Notes: generated from the letters alone by a model not told the origin. 64,000 nt of DNA from Paenarthrobacter nicotinovorans (GCF_007670255.1 NZ_SZVS01000005.1:186001-250000); one strand, 5' to 3'. Positions 36,235 to 45,899 are shown, counted from the first letter of the stretch. Numbers and translations: made by a program.

Positions 36235-36298
36235 GGTGTGCTCCTTGAAATCTTGGGTTCGCCCCGCGTTGGGGGCGGAAAAGGGTGTGGTGAGGGAG

Positions 36299-36323
36299 CC
36301 GCCGTCGTCATTTACGACGGCGG
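36299..36323. terminator. Hairpin between glxR and gcl
   Basis: CCGCCGTCGT and ACGACGGCGG form a perfect 10-base stem with loop CATTT in the 115-base gap between glxR and gcl. There is no T-run, so it may cause partial termination or act as an mRNA processing or stability element inside the operon. Confidence 0.55.
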
Positions 36324-36349
36324 GTTCCCTGGTTTTGGTGCTTAGTGCC

Positions 36350-37228
36350 TTAGTTGCGGCCGCTGAGCTGGAGGACCTGCTTGAAGAGGCCCGAGTGGTC
36401 CAGCCCGCCGTCGCCCTGGTTGACGGTTGCGGCGACGAGCTGCGCGACGACGGCGCCGAGCGGGACGGCGACGTTGGCTTCGCGGGCTGCGGAGGTGACG
36501 ATGCCCAGGTCCTTGTGGTGGAGGGCGAGGCGGAAGCCGGGGTCGAAGTTGCGGTCGAGCATCTTCTGGCCCTTCTGGTCCAGGACCTTGGAGCCGGCCA
36601 GGCCGCCGCCGAGGACCTTGAGTGCTGCGTCGGTGTCCACGCCGTAGGCCTCGAGGAAGGCGATGGCCTCGCCGAGGACCTGAATGTTGACGGCGACGAT
36701 GAGCTGGTTGGCTGCCTTGACAGTCTGGCCGGAGCCGGACGGGCCGACGTGGACGATGGTCTTGCCCACTGCGTTGAGGACATCCTGTGCTGCCTCGAAG
36801 TCTGCTGCGTCGCCGCCGACCATGATGGAGAGGACGGCGTCGATGGCGCCCTGTTGGCCGCCACTCACGGGGGCGTCGAGGGGACGGATGCCTGCTTCAC
36901 GGGCGTCGTCGGAGAGGCGCTTGGCGACGTCCGGGCGGATGCTGGATGCGTCGATCCACAAGGTGCCCTTCTTCGCGTTGGCGAAGACGCCGTCCTTGCC
37001 GCTGACTACACCCTCAACATCGGGGGAGTCCGGCACCATGGTGATGACGACGTCGGCGTCCTTGACTGCGTCCGCGATGGAGCTGGCGCCTTGGCCGCCT
37101 TCGGACACGAGCTTGTCGATCTTGTCCTGGCTGCGGTTGAAACCGGTGACCGTGTGGCCGGCCTTGACGAGGTTGATGGCCATGGGCAGGCCCATGATTC
37201 CGAGGCCGATGACTGCAACGTTGCTCAT
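36350..37228 (-). CDS. glxR: Tartronate semialdehyde reductase
   Basis: A 292-aa NAD(P)-dependent beta-hydroxyacid dehydrogenase reducing 2-hydroxy-3-oxopropanoate to D-glycerate. The N-terminal Rossmann motif is [20 protein letters not shown], the substrate motif [11 protein letters not shown] is near residue 117, and the catalytic Lys is in [14 protein letters not shown] near 171. It sits in the usual place between hyi and gcl. Confidence 0.95.
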   Translation of the reverse strand: MSNVAVIGLGIMGLPMAINLVKAGHTVTGFNRSQDKIDKLVSEGGQGASSIADAVKDADVVITMVPDSPDVEGVVSGKDGVFANAKKGTLWIDASSIRPDVAKRLSDDAREAGIRPLDAPVSGGQQGAIDAVLSIMVGGDAADFEAAQDVLNAVGKTIVHVGPSGSGQTVKAANQLIVAVNIQVLGEAIAFLEAYGVDTDAALKVLGGGLAGSKVLDQKGQKMLDRNFDPGFRLALHHKDLGIVTSAAREANVAVPLGAVVAQLVAATVNQGDGGLDHSGLFKQVLQLSGRN

Positions 37229-37283
37229 TGTGGTTCTCTTTCTGAAAGTCTTTTTAGCTCAGGTGTGCTTGTTGAGCTGGGTG

Positions 37284-38087
37284 CTAGTTGGCGTTGGCGC
37301 GCTGGCGGATGGCCCAGCTGAATGCCGTCTCCTGCGGTTCCTTGTATTCCAAACCGATGTAGCCCTCGTAGCCGAGTTCGCGGCTGCGGGCGATCCACTC
37401 GCCAAGGGGGAGGTTGCCGGTGCCGGGAGCGCCGCGGCCGGGGTTGTCGGCGATCTGGATGTGGCCGAAGTCCTTGGCGTGGTTCTCGATGACGGATTCG
37501 ACATCGTCGCCGTTGACTGCCAGGTGGTAGAAGTCGGCGAGGAGCTTGATGTTCTGCGCACCGGATTCTGCCTTAACGCGGGCGATGACCTTGAGTGCGT
37601 CTTCGGCGGTGAGGAGCGGGTACTTGGGTGCGCCACTCACCGGCTCGAGGAGGACAGTTCCGCCGATACGTGCGACGCCGGCAGCTGCTGCGGCGAGGTT
37701 CTTGGCGGCGAGTTCGTCCTGCTCTTCAGGGGTGAACTCGTCCTGGCGGTTGCCGTAGAGGGCGTTGAAGGCCTTGCAGCCGAGGCGCTCACCGATGCCG
37801 GCAACGACGTCGATGTTGTCCTTGAACTCGGAGCAACGCCCCTTCCAGGAGACGAGGCCGCGGTCGCCGCCGGGCATGTTTCCGGCGTTGAAGTTCAGGC
37901 CCGTGAGCTGAACGCCGGCGTCCTTGATGGCTGTTTCAAACTCTGTTATTTGGGCGTCGGTGGGGACGGAGGTCTCGAAGGGCCACCAGAACTCGACGGC
38001 GTCAAAACCGGCTGCCTTCGCGGCGGCGGGGCGCTCGAGCAAGGGCAGCTCCGTCAGGAGGATGGAGCAGTTCACTGTGTACGTCAT
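37284..38087 (-). CDS. hyi: Hydroxypyruvate isomerase
   Basis: A 267-aa TIM-barrel isomerase interconverting hydroxypyruvate and tartronate semialdehyde. The family features are VNCSILLTELPLLERPAAAK, GFDAVEFWWPFE, LLEPVSG, LADFYHLAVNGDDV, HIQIADNPGRGAPGTGN, and GYIGLEYKE. First gene of the minus-strand glyoxylate operon; AAGGACC precedes the ATG. Tandem operator-like repeats lie 75-111 bases upstream. Confidence 0.94.
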   Translation of the reverse strand: MTYTVNCSILLTELPLLERPAAAKAAGFDAVEFWWPFETSVPTDAQITEFETAIKDAGVQLTGLNFNAGNMPGGDRGLVSWKGRCSEFKDNIDVVAGIGERLGCKAFNALYGNRQDEFTPEEQDELAAKNLAAAAAGVARIGGTVLLEPVSGAPKYPLLTAEDALKVIARVKAESGAQNIKLLADFYHLAVNGDDVESVIENHAKDFGHIQIADNPGRGAPGTGNLPLGEWIARSRELGYEGYIGLEYKEPQETAFSWAIRQRANAN

Positions 38088-38161
38088 CGTAGGTCCTTCC
38101 GAGGAGGGGCTTGGATCTATCTTCCTGTGTGCTTCGTCTTGGCCGTGGTGCTTGGCTTTCG

Positions 38162-38198
38162 TTTCCGCTTTGTGGAATTTAGATTCTGCTTTATGAAA
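38162..38198. promoter_or_regulatory. Candidate operator pair upstream of the hyi operon
   Basis: TTCCGCTTTGTGGAA (38163-38177) and TTCTGCTTTATGAAA (38184-38198) are related sites 21 bases apart, on one face of the DNA. The first is a TTCC-N7-GGAA dyad. The same arrangement lies upstream of uraD, so a common ureide/glyoxylate regulator, plausibly of the IclR family, is inferred. Otherwise 38088-38424 holds no gene and no other clear signal. Confidence 0.6.
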
Positions 38199-38424
38199 AG
38201 TTTAGGGAAGGTGGGGGTGCGAGTCAAGGGGGTGGGTGGAGAGGTGGGGGTTTGGGATACCAGATGTGTGGAAACTGCGGCCTGGAAGAGATACCGGATT
38301 CGGTATCAGTAGTGGCACGGTCTAATGGTCACGGACTAGCCGCGAATTTGAGGTTCGGCATGCCGCTTGAGTAGATGACACTGACGACTATGTGTGCTTA
38401 GGCCGGGAGATGTAACTTCGAGCG

Positions 38425-39078
38425 ATGAACGACCATGTACTGGATGACCGCCAACAACGTGTGAACGGCGCACTCCTGAAGCGCAGTTCCCAACTGGCTG
38501 CCATGTACAGATTGGTTCTGAGCATTTTGGCGGCACCAACCGTTGCGGGGCAGGAGGTTGCCCGTGTCTCAGTCATCTGTCATGGCGGCCGAGAGTTGAT
38601 GAACGGTGTTCCTTCTGTGATGTCGGAGATCGATATCCCCCGACCTGACCCGAACTCCGACACCTTAAAGCGTCGACTTCCGGAACTTCTTAGAGAGATA
38701 GAACTTGACGTCGATCAGGACCTCGTTCCAGTCCCTCGTTCGGCGGCAAAGACGCTTAGCCAACTTATTTCGGCAGTTGCCCAGGAACAAGGACGGAATC
38801 GGCGCCTCGCGAGCGCAGTTGTAACCGGCGCTACAGACGACAAACACCCCGCCATCAAGCAGTGGATGGAGGCGCAGAGGTTCTTTCTACGGTGGACACA
38901 CCTCGATCGCTTGGCAGAGGGCGGGCGGGACCTGCCGGGTGATGCTGAACTGATGTCCAACTTGCGCATCGTTGAGGATGTTATTGATGCCAGGGCTGGT
39001 TTGTTTTTTGAGAATCTTCACTCGATCGAGGCGCTCCTAGCTGAGGCGAATTTCGTGGAAATCGAGGAGCAAGCATGA
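38425..39078 (+). CDS. Unknown helical protein, first gene of a two-gene island operon
   Basis: A 217-aa, mostly alpha-helical, soluble protein with no signal peptide. I recognise no family. Readable landmarks are ICHGGRELMNGVP near residue 52, AAKTLSQLISAVAQEQGRNR near 108, MEAQRFFLRWTHLDR near 147, and a C-terminal helix RAGLFFENLHSIEALLAEAN. An H-x-x-RELMN helix of this kind could belong to a HEPN-like bundle, but no full RX4-6H motif is evident. ATG at 38425 with a weak ribosome site. The last codons overlap the next gene by ATGA, so the two products are made together and probably interact. Lower GC than the flanking metabolic genes. Confidence 0.75.
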   Translation: MNDHVLDDRQQRVNGALLKRSSQLAAMYRLVLSILAAPTVAGQEVARVSVICHGGRELMNGVPSVMSEIDIPRPDPNSDTLKRRLPELLREIELDVDQDLVPVPRSAAKTLSQLISAVAQEQGRNRRLASAVVTGATDDKHPAIKQWMEAQRFFLRWTHLDRLAEGGRDLPGDAELMSNLRIVEDVIDARAGLFFENLHSIEALLAEANFVEIEEQA

Positions 39079-41957
39079 CCAAATACCAGACACCTACAGA
39101 CGACCAAGTGCGAGGGGCTATCCGCCGCATAATTAGCCCGCAGCTCCGTCGTGCCTTCTTCGAAGGGCTCAACAATCCGTTATGGGTAGAGCCTTTGGCA
39201 AAGTACGGGCTATTTGACAACCCACCGGAGCAGGGAAAAGGCGAGGGGGGACTGCCCTATGACGTCTACTGGCCTGAAGTGGACTATCTCGTTCGAATCG
39301 CCCCGGCCAAGCCGGCCGAGGTCGTGGACATCTTGCTCAAGCTTTCGCGCAGTAATAACGCTTGGCTCAAGCGGGCGGCCTTCAGCATCGGGTTGATCAT
39401 TCCACCTAACCAAGCGGCAAGGTTGAAACCTCTGTTCAAGACGTGGCTCCGGACCGACTTCGGCTGGCGGACTGATCACCGGGAGATGGTTTCGCTCGCC
39501 GTCAAGCTGCTTGGAAGCGGGGAACGCAAAACCGGTATATGGCTTGCGGACATACTGTTCAAGCCAATGGCACCCAAGGATGAAGAGTCCTCGGGCTTCT
39601 TCCGCAAGCCGGCGTTGTTTCTACGCGAGCACTGGTATATTCGCGGTCTCGCTGATGTTGTTGAAGTGCTTCAGCCGACTGACCTTTACCTCGTCGTGGG
39701 ATGGCTGCTAGCTTACGAGCGGTCGAGCGGTCACTACATCGACGGGCGTGACATCAGTCATCTGTCTCGCGAGTCGATCCGAGTCCGCGCTGGTCTGGGA
39801 ACTCGGAGATCGGTGGAACAGTCCCTAATAGAAGGAGTGCGGGAAGTGGCTGTGAAAGCCGTTAGAGACGACGCGGCTATGGCTGTATCGGCACTTCTTG
39901 CGCCAGGCATGGCACTCACCAGGAAAATCGCCCTTCACTCGGTCGGCGTGGCACTTAGCGAAGGTGAACCTAGCGACGAACACTGGACAGATTTGATGGC
40001 AGCCGCCACCAACCTGCTTTTCGATTCGAAGTGTCGCGACCACGTTTACCGTATTGAGTACGGAGAGCTGGCTCGTGCGGTGGCCTCACATGATCCGTCT
40101 GCGCTAGAACCGTTGACTGCGTATCTCGACGAGGGGCCATTGACCGAACTCGCCGAATTACGCCGTCGGTTGCGTGGAGACAGCGAAGAATCTCCTGAGC
40201 ATCTTGAGGCTGGCCTGACTCAGTACCTCTCCGGGTGGCGACATCAGTGGCTTGCCGCGATTGGCAAGGATGCCCTTCCCCAGGTCCTTCGAAATGAACT
40301 GGTCGATCTCGAAGCCAAGCGGGGGCCAATTGAGAACCCGCTAGAGCCGTCAAGGGTTACTACCACTTGGACAGGGCCAAATAGCCCACTCTCACAGGAC
40401 GAAATTGCGGCGATGGGTCCGGAAGAGATCGTGGGATACCTCGAGAACTGGCGCACGTCCGGCGACGGCTGGGGGCCAGAGCCCTCACACGAAGGGCTGG
40501 GGCGACAGCTGACCTCGATACTTACCACGAACCCGTTGGCTGTAGCGGGAACTGACCGGCTTGTAGATAGGCTGCGCCCGACCTACTTGCGAGCAATATT
40601 CGAGGGATGGGAATCAGCAGCGAAGGCAGGAATCGCTCCAGACTGGACGCAGGTGGCCGAGGTACTTCGAGGAGTGCTGACGCACCCTGACGCATCCGTC
40701 ATCTCCCCGGAGGGCGACGAGTTCGATGACGACCCAGACTTCCGCGGCGCAAAAAAGGCTGCGATAGGACTGCTAGAGGAGCTGGTCAAGAGCAGAGAAG
40801 ACCGTATTCTCCCGGACGAGTCGCTAGCGACATTCAGTACGCTGCTGTTGTCTGAGGGGGCCGATGAAGTTGCGTGGGAGGAGTACGACGGCTACCAGCA
40901 TGCGGATGACATGGATCCGCTGACCATCTCGATCAATTGGCAATGGCCCATCAGACTCAATGCGCTCGTGGGGCTCCTCTCGCACGGAAAGGACACCTCT
41001 TGGTACGTCAAGGCTAAGCAAGAGTTGGAACGCGAAATCGCTAGACCTGATCGACGGGGTGCATCTCGCGCTGTGCTTGGCGCCTCGCTCGGGAGATTCT
41101 TAAATGTGGATTCGAGCTGGATCGAACGGAGAGTTCCAGATTTGTTTGGGTCAACGGGTGAAATTTCTAAGGACCAGCAGATTTCGTTGACTACAGCCCT
41201 AGCGGCCCACAGATATCACCCACACCTCTACGATCTGTTAGCTGGTGCGATGATCGCTGCACTGAATTCTGACACTCCGATCGTTTCCGGGTGGGAGAAC
41301 GGCGATGACCCCATTCTGAGGATCGGCGAATGGGTCGTCACAGCAATTGCAGTTGGTGACAAGACTTCGGATGATGCAGTCGCAACTGCTCTGTTCACTA
41401 ATGCTGAACCAGCGACACGAGGCGTGGCCCTTGGACGGATTGCGGGGTCCCTTAAAGATGCGAGTAACGTCGATCAAGACGTCTTGAACCATCTCGGTGG
41501 GCTTTGGGACGAAAGGGTGGCTCACGTCCGGGCCTTTCCTGAGGATCGAGCAGAATTATTGGAGTTCTACTGGTTTGTCCATTGCCAGAAGTTTCCGGAG
41601 GAGTGGTGGTTACCTCGCCTTAAGGTTGCCGTCGAACTCTCGAACGGCACGTTCTCTACGCATGGACTGATTGGTAAGACGCTTAGTTTGGCTGCTCGAA
41701 ACCAGCCCCGGGAAGCGTTCGAGGTTCTAAAACTACTTTTAGCGCAGCGCAGCGGTGACGCAGACCTGTTACAGTACGACCTCCACGAGCGCGCTGTGCC
41801 TTTTGTCCTTGCATTTGCGCTGGATTCCGGGAGCAAAGACCTTGTCGACGACGCGGCCCAAGTGATGAATCAGTTGGGAGCTGAGGGCTTTCTTCAGCTC
41901 GAAGCCCAGGTTAAGAAGGTGATGGCAGGAACCGCAGCCGAACTTGAGGACGACTAA
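39075..41957 (+). CDS. Large helical-repeat protein of unknown function (960 aa)
   Basis: A 960-aa soluble protein, apparently all-alpha with many Leu/Ala-rich amphipathic helices in pairs, such as AEVVDILLKLSRSNNAWLKR, which suggests HEAT/ARM-like solenoid repeats. I see no Walker motifs, no nuclease signature and no membrane segment. The N-terminus (RRAFFEGLNNPLWVEPLAKY) resembles the opening of large helical proteins that accompany SIR2, NTPase or nuclease partners in defence loci, from general recall only. It is translationally coupled to the 217-aa gene and converges on the SIR2 gene. Scaffold or sensor subunit of an uncharacterised system is the best guess; no function is claimed. Confidence 0.75.
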   Translation: MTKYQTPTDDQVRGAIRRIISPQLRRAFFEGLNNPLWVEPLAKYGLFDNPPEQGKGEGGLPYDVYWPEVDYLVRIAPAKPAEVVDILLKLSRSNNAWLKRAAFSIGLIIPPNQAARLKPLFKTWLRTDFGWRTDHREMVSLAVKLLGSGERKTGIWLADILFKPMAPKDEESSGFFRKPALFLREHWYIRGLADVVEVLQPTDLYLVVGWLLAYERSSGHYIDGRDISHLSRESIRVRAGLGTRRSVEQSLIEGVREVAVKAVRDDAAMAVSALLAPGMALTRKIALHSVGVALSEGEPSDEHWTDLMAAATNLLFDSKCRDHVYRIEYGELARAVASHDPSALEPLTAYLDEGPLTELAELRRRLRGDSEESPEHLEAGLTQYLSGWRHQWLAAIGKDALPQVLRNELVDLEAKRGPIENPLEPSRVTTTWTGPNSPLSQDEIAAMGPEEIVGYLENWRTSGDGWGPEPSHEGLGRQLTSILTTNPLAVAGTDRLVDRLRPTYLRAIFEGWESAAKAGIAPDWTQVAEVLRGVLTHPDASVISPEGDEFDDDPDFRGAKKAAIGLLEELVKSREDRILPDESLATFSTLLLSEGADEVAWEEYDGYQHADDMDPLTISINWQWPIRLNALVGLLSHGKDTSWYVKAKQELEREIARPDRRGASRAVLGASLGRFLNVDSSWIERRVPDLFGSTGEISKDQQISLTTALAAHRYHPHLYDLLAGAMIAALNSDTPIVSGWENGDDPILRIGEWVVTAIAVGDKTSDDAVATALFTNAEPATRGVALGRIAGSLKDASNVDQDVLNHLGGLWDERVAHVRAFPEDRAELLEFYWFVHCQKFPEEWWLPRLKVAVELSNGTFSTHGLIGKTLSLAARNQPREAFEVLKLLLAQRSGDADLLQYDLHERAVPFVLAFALDSGSKDLVDDAAQVMNQLGAEGFLQLEAQVKKVMAGTAAELEDD

Positions 41958-42040
41958 TTGTAGATCCGGGTGCCTCATACAAGCCCGGAAGGCAGTCCTC
42001 ATTGAACGCTAATGCTCAGTTGCCGCGCCGTCTTGGTCCT

Positions 42041-42309
42041 CTACATATGATCCTCCGGAGTCTTATCACCGTCGAACTCGGTGATAGTGAAGTGCTGGAT
42101 GATCGACAGTAGCAACTTGACCTCGCTGAGCTTACGATCATTTGTACCCTCAATTCCTTCCTTTTCGCAAGAGGCTTCTTCTCAGCCGCCGGGGCAAACG
42201 GAGCCGCTCTGTAACTCGCTAAGCTTTCAAACTTTTGAACCCCTTCAAAAGCCCCATTGCCGCCAAGATTTCTATTGGTGGCTCCGTTAAACTTGAGCAT
42301 ATTAAACAT
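42041..42309 (-). pseudogene. Small frameshifted gene between the two large island genes
   Basis: The minus strand has two partial frames that join into one plausible protein of about 88 residues. The first part reads MLKFNGATNRNLGGNGAFEG and continues with VQKFESLASYRAAPFAP; after GCTGAGAAGAAG the coding look moves to another frame, reading LSEVKLLLSIIQHFTITEFD then GDKTPEDHM and a stop at 42041. In the first frame the downstream part becomes Ser/Arg junk. One indel in the GAAGAAG stretch would restore the reading. It may be a true frameshift mutation or an assembly error. No family recognised, no ribosome site seen. The rest of 41958-42380 is empty. Confidence 0.4.
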
Positions 42310-42380
42310 TTAGGAAGGTCAAGTGACGCTGACAATATCGAGGCAAGGGAGCCGGGTATTCGGGAGTGAAAACGGTTACC

Positions 42381-45300
42381 CTACTTCGGCCAGGTTGTAG
42401 CCGCTTCCACTCCTAAGCGAAGGGCCTGCTCTCGGATAGTACGGAGATGGCCTCGATCAACACTCGGTGCTTCGACGAGAATCAAGTACAGCCGTTCTAG
42501 ATCCCTACCCACGTAATACGGGGTTTCGGTATTGGACAATAGATGAGCCAATAGCTGAGCGTAAGCACGGGGACTGGATGAAATGCGATCCTCTTGTATT
42601 GTGCGTAATCTTGCTGGCTGACTCAGTCCGGCCGGCATCGCGCAAATATACTCAACAGCCTTCTCGAAGCTTTGTGGTGCATTCAGCACATCAGCCCATT
42701 CGGCCATGGCTGATGCTTCGGCACGCTCCACAATTCTTGGACGTCCCTCGGTGCGTGCCGCCAAATAGGGGTTCATCCAGTCGTGCCAGCTCTTTGAAAT
42801 CAATTCTGGTTTTGCCTGCGTCAGTTGCTGTCGAATAGATATCATCAGCTTTGCGCAGAAAGGCGAAGTTGCTGCGCGGGTTAGATCCAAAAGCCAATTG
42901 AGTTTTGTATGGGCAGACCACAGGCTGTGCACCGTGATTGAAGCGCAAAGCGTGGCCAGCCGCGGCTGCGCGGTTTCGGGGAGGTCCGTCAAGTGTTTCA
43001 GGGTCACTGCCAACTCTTGTTTCAGTCCATCGTCCAAAAGCGCTTGATTCGTGCCGGTCGTCTGTATCAGAACGGTCCATGCGGACGCAGCCACAGGTGA
43101 TGAATCCCATCTAAATAGGGGCAGCATGCGTGTAATGGTCCACTCAGGATCGGCGGAGTGGAGAAACTTAAGGTGACGTATGAGGATAGCCCATGCGCTT
43201 GACATGGGTAGGACCTCAAAGCTGCAGATAGCTTCCAGAGCATCGCGGCTCTGTCCCTGGATACCGTTCCATCCATCCTTGTGGAGTCGCCAATCGTGGT
43301 GAATCACTTCAATCCAAAATTCGGCGAGATGCCCGTCCGCGCTGTTAAGGGCATTGATGAATGGATCAGTGCTTGTACCTGCTGAGAGCTCAAGACTGGA
43401 CCAGACGTTGATGGCTAGAGTCCTGGCTTGGGGCAGCGCTGGCCATGGTGGTCCGGCAGTTTGGTTGCTTGCGCGTGGAGTCAGAAGGGACGCCACAGCG
43501 GATCCGAATTCTCTTAGATCGAGGGCCGAGGCTGTGCGGAGCATGCGTTCGGCCAGGTTCACATCTGCGGGGTTTCCGGCCCACCCCTCCAGTATGCTAG
43601 CCAGGAGTCTCGGTTCTGAAAGGGATTGATCCCACAGCAGGAAACCATCGTTGGGCCATCTTGAGACTACCGCGGCTACTTGTCGAGTTACTCCCGACCT
43701 GTAGCCATCAACATACGAAGTACCGGCCATGTGTCTGAAGACTTCATTTACTGCTGAGGTCGCGTCAGAGTTAATAAGTTCGTGTAGATGTTCTACGGAC
43801 CACGGGTACTCCTGCTCAACCTTTACCCATCCGTAGTCCTCGTCTCTCAGATCTAGGTCTTCATTGGGAGACCCAGCAAGATCCGGATACTTCTCTACCA
43901 ACGCCAAAAGGGTGCTCTTTGCCTTCGTTAGATTCGGATCGAGCCTAAGCAGCCATGCCAGTAGATCGTAGATTTCGTAGTCGCGTTGTGGACCCTCAGC
44001 TTGGGAACCCTTGAGCACAGTGCTGACTAGTCTCGACCTCGTGGTTTGACTCGTTTCGGGGAGGGCCGCCCTGATAAGCCGTAGCGCCTCATAGCGGAGT
44101 CGAGGATCGAAAAGGAGACGGTGGTCCCCCTGATCGAGTAGCCATTGGACCTTCTTGGTTGCCGTCACATCGGACCGATGCCGCCACCCGAATATTGCAA
44201 GGCGTTGAAGCAGGGGAATTCCGCTGGCGGCCCACCGATTGAGGTTGCTGTCAAGCTCACCGTCGTGAACGGTAAGAAGGAACATGAGGCAGTCTCTAGC
44301 CAAGTCGATGACAAAGTCTGCAGTTTCCTCTATGCCGTTTTGGGGCGAGTCTTCTATTGAGCGCCTGAGGAACGTCCACGTGTCATAGTCAGAGCCGGAC
44401 ACAGCGCGATTTCTGATGAAGAGGCTACTGAGAGTGTTTTCGAGTAGCCGCAGGAGCTCGGGAGCGCTGGAAGCTTCAGCCGCGAGGCCTGAGAGCCTGT
44501 CCTTGATCGAGTCGATCCATGAATAACTCAGTTCGACGACATACTCAGTCCCGTCGCCCAGTATTCGCGGCTTCGACCGTAGCCGTGGCTTGAGCAATTC
44601 TTCAAGGACGAAAAGGACATCGGTCGTCAATAAGCTCTTGGCCTCTGCAAGGAGCATGGCCAAGCCCTCAAGTTTGTTGACGGGATCAGGAGTTGGGGTA
44701 TCTACGAGCCAATAAATCCATGGGGTCAGCCAGTCATGATATTCAGCGACATCGATCAACTCCGCACAAACAGCCGTCCAGAGCGCGTGGCTCGGTCGCT
44801 TTGATTGGTTAGTCAGCAAGGAAAGTGCATAACGGGAGTTTGAGTCTGAGACCACATAGTTTTTAGCGAACCAGTGGGCCAACGACGATTGGCTCCCTGA
44901 GTAGGCTGTTTCCGAAGCATCTGTGAGTCGTCGAAACGCGTCCTTGCTCACGATCCAGTCCAACCAATCGCGGCCCTCGGCTGTCGCGCAAAAGGCTCGT
45001 GTAAGGGCATCGTCATCTAATGCTGCCTCAAGGAAGTCATCTTCGTCTGGGATGCCCGTTGGCTGGTTGATTACCATATCCCGGACCCGTTCGTGCTTAT
45101 CCAAGAGACCGGATGCCGCCCAATCGCCCCAGTCTTGAACGGCTGATAGCAGCTGCCTGTGTGACTTGTCTGTGTCCACGTAGGAAACCGGAAGGATGCC
45201 TAAGCTGGTCCAGCGGGAGTGTTCTGATACTGCTTCTGAAGTAAAGGCATAGCGTCTGGACCCCGGTCGTAGACCTCTAGCCAAATATGAAAGCACCACG

Positions 45301-45899
45301 TCTCGATGGCTATAGCCGATAAAGCATACGACATACTGATGAAACATTCGCTCTAGAAATCTTGCTGCCCACGCGTCGCTCAAATATGCGCGGCCAAAGT
45401 CCTTGTCGGTGAGAACCAATTTCCTTGGTTCTTGATCCACGGACCCGTGCAAGTAGACTAAGCCATCGAAGTCGTCACCCATGGGCAACGCCGGCGCGCG
45501 AAACTCGTCGAGTTTGGTTTCCGTCGTTTCCAGTGCGAGTGACAAGAATCGGTCGTAGTTGGTAGTCACGATCTTCGGTGCAGGTCCTGCCGCCGCAAGC
45601 CTCACTAACGCTGCGTGTAGCGCATTGCCGTCTCTGGCGTCCAAGATGTGCCGTTTGACCATTGCATGAACGTCTTGCCTGGGGTCATCGTCGAGTTGAC
45701 CGAAGATGAAGTCTTCTGACCCCGGCGCACTAGGAACTTCGACCCCTAAATCCTTGGCGATGTTGGTCAGAAGGTTGCTAAAGCTGGGAAGCCCAGTAGG
45801 GGCTGCCATGGAAACTCCCGCCCCGACGAAGAGGACCAACCGTCCGGCCTCATGGGCGTCGAGCAACTCTAGGGGAACGTCTACTCCTGAAAAATGCAC
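42381..45899 (-). CDS. SIR2-domain defence-like protein with DUF4020-like C-terminus
   Basis: A protein of about 1172 aa. Residues 1-240 are a SIR2-like NAD-binding fold: LVLFVGAGVSMAAPTG near 22, IVTTNYDRFL near 110, LVYLHGSVD with the catalytic-type His near 151, and VCFIGYSHRD near 192. The remaining 900 residues are helical; the last 180 resemble DUF4020 (SWHDWMNPYLAARTEGRP, AEASAMAEWADVL, AYAQLLAHLL). SIR2 proteins with large helical tails (DSR1, DSR2) deplete NAD+ upon phage infection; a similar role is likely here but inferred. GTG at 45899 is preferred because GAGGT lies 7 bases upstream; a TTG six codons earlier is an alternative. Converges with the 960-aa gene. Confidence 0.85.
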   Translation of the reverse strand: MHFSGVDVPLELLDAHEAGRLVLFVGAGVSMAAPTGLPSFSNLLTNIAKDLGVEVPSAPGSEDFIFGQLDDDPRQDVHAMVKRHILDARDGNALHAALVRLAAAGPAPKIVTTNYDRFLSLALETTETKLDEFRAPALPMGDDFDGLVYLHGSVDQEPRKLVLTDKDFGRAYLSDAWAARFLERMFHQYVVCFIGYSHRDVVLSYLARGLRPGSRRYAFTSEAVSEHSRWTSLGILPVSYVDTDKSHRQLLSAVQDWGDWAASGLLDKHERVRDMVINQPTGIPDEDDFLEAALDDDALTRAFCATAEGRDWLDWIVSKDAFRRLTDASETAYSGSQSSLAHWFAKNYVVSDSNSRYALSLLTNQSKRPSHALWTAVCAELIDVAEYHDWLTPWIYWLVDTPTPDPVNKLEGLAMLLAEAKSLLTTDVLFVLEELLKPRLRSKPRILGDGTEYVVELSYSWIDSIKDRLSGLAAEASSAPELLRLLENTLSSLFIRNRAVSGSDYDTWTFLRRSIEDSPQNGIEETADFVIDLARDCLMFLLTVHDGELDSNLNRWAASGIPLLQRLAIFGWRHRSDVTATKKVQWLLDQGDHRLLFDPRLRYEALRLIRAALPETSQTTRSRLVSTVLKGSQAEGPQRDYEIYDLLAWLLRLDPNLTKAKSTLLALVEKYPDLAGSPNEDLDLRDEDYGWVKVEQEYPWSVEHLHELINSDATSAVNEVFRHMAGTSYVDGYRSGVTRQVAAVVSRWPNDGFLLWDQSLSEPRLLASILEGWAGNPADVNLAERMLRTASALDLREFGSAVASLLTPRASNQTAGPPWPALPQARTLAINVWSSLELSAGTSTDPFINALNSADGHLAEFWIEVIHHDWRLHKDGWNGIQGQSRDALEAICSFEVLPMSSAWAILIRHLKFLHSADPEWTITRMLPLFRWDSSPVAASAWTVLIQTTGTNQALLDDGLKQELAVTLKHLTDLPETAQPRLATLCASITVHSLWSAHTKLNWLLDLTRAATSPFCAKLMISIRQQLTQAKPELISKSWHDWMNPYLAARTEGRPRIVERAEASAMAEWADVLNAPQSFEKAVEYICAMPAGLSQPARLRTIQEDRISSSPRAYAQLLAHLLSNTETPYYVGRDLERLYLILVEAPSVDRGHLRTIREQALRLGVEAATTWPK

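Noticed and set aside
34459..36864. Gcl reading extended upstream to 801 residues
   Set aside because: The extra 210 residues are antisense/out-of-frame glxR sequence; AAGGAG places the start at 36234.
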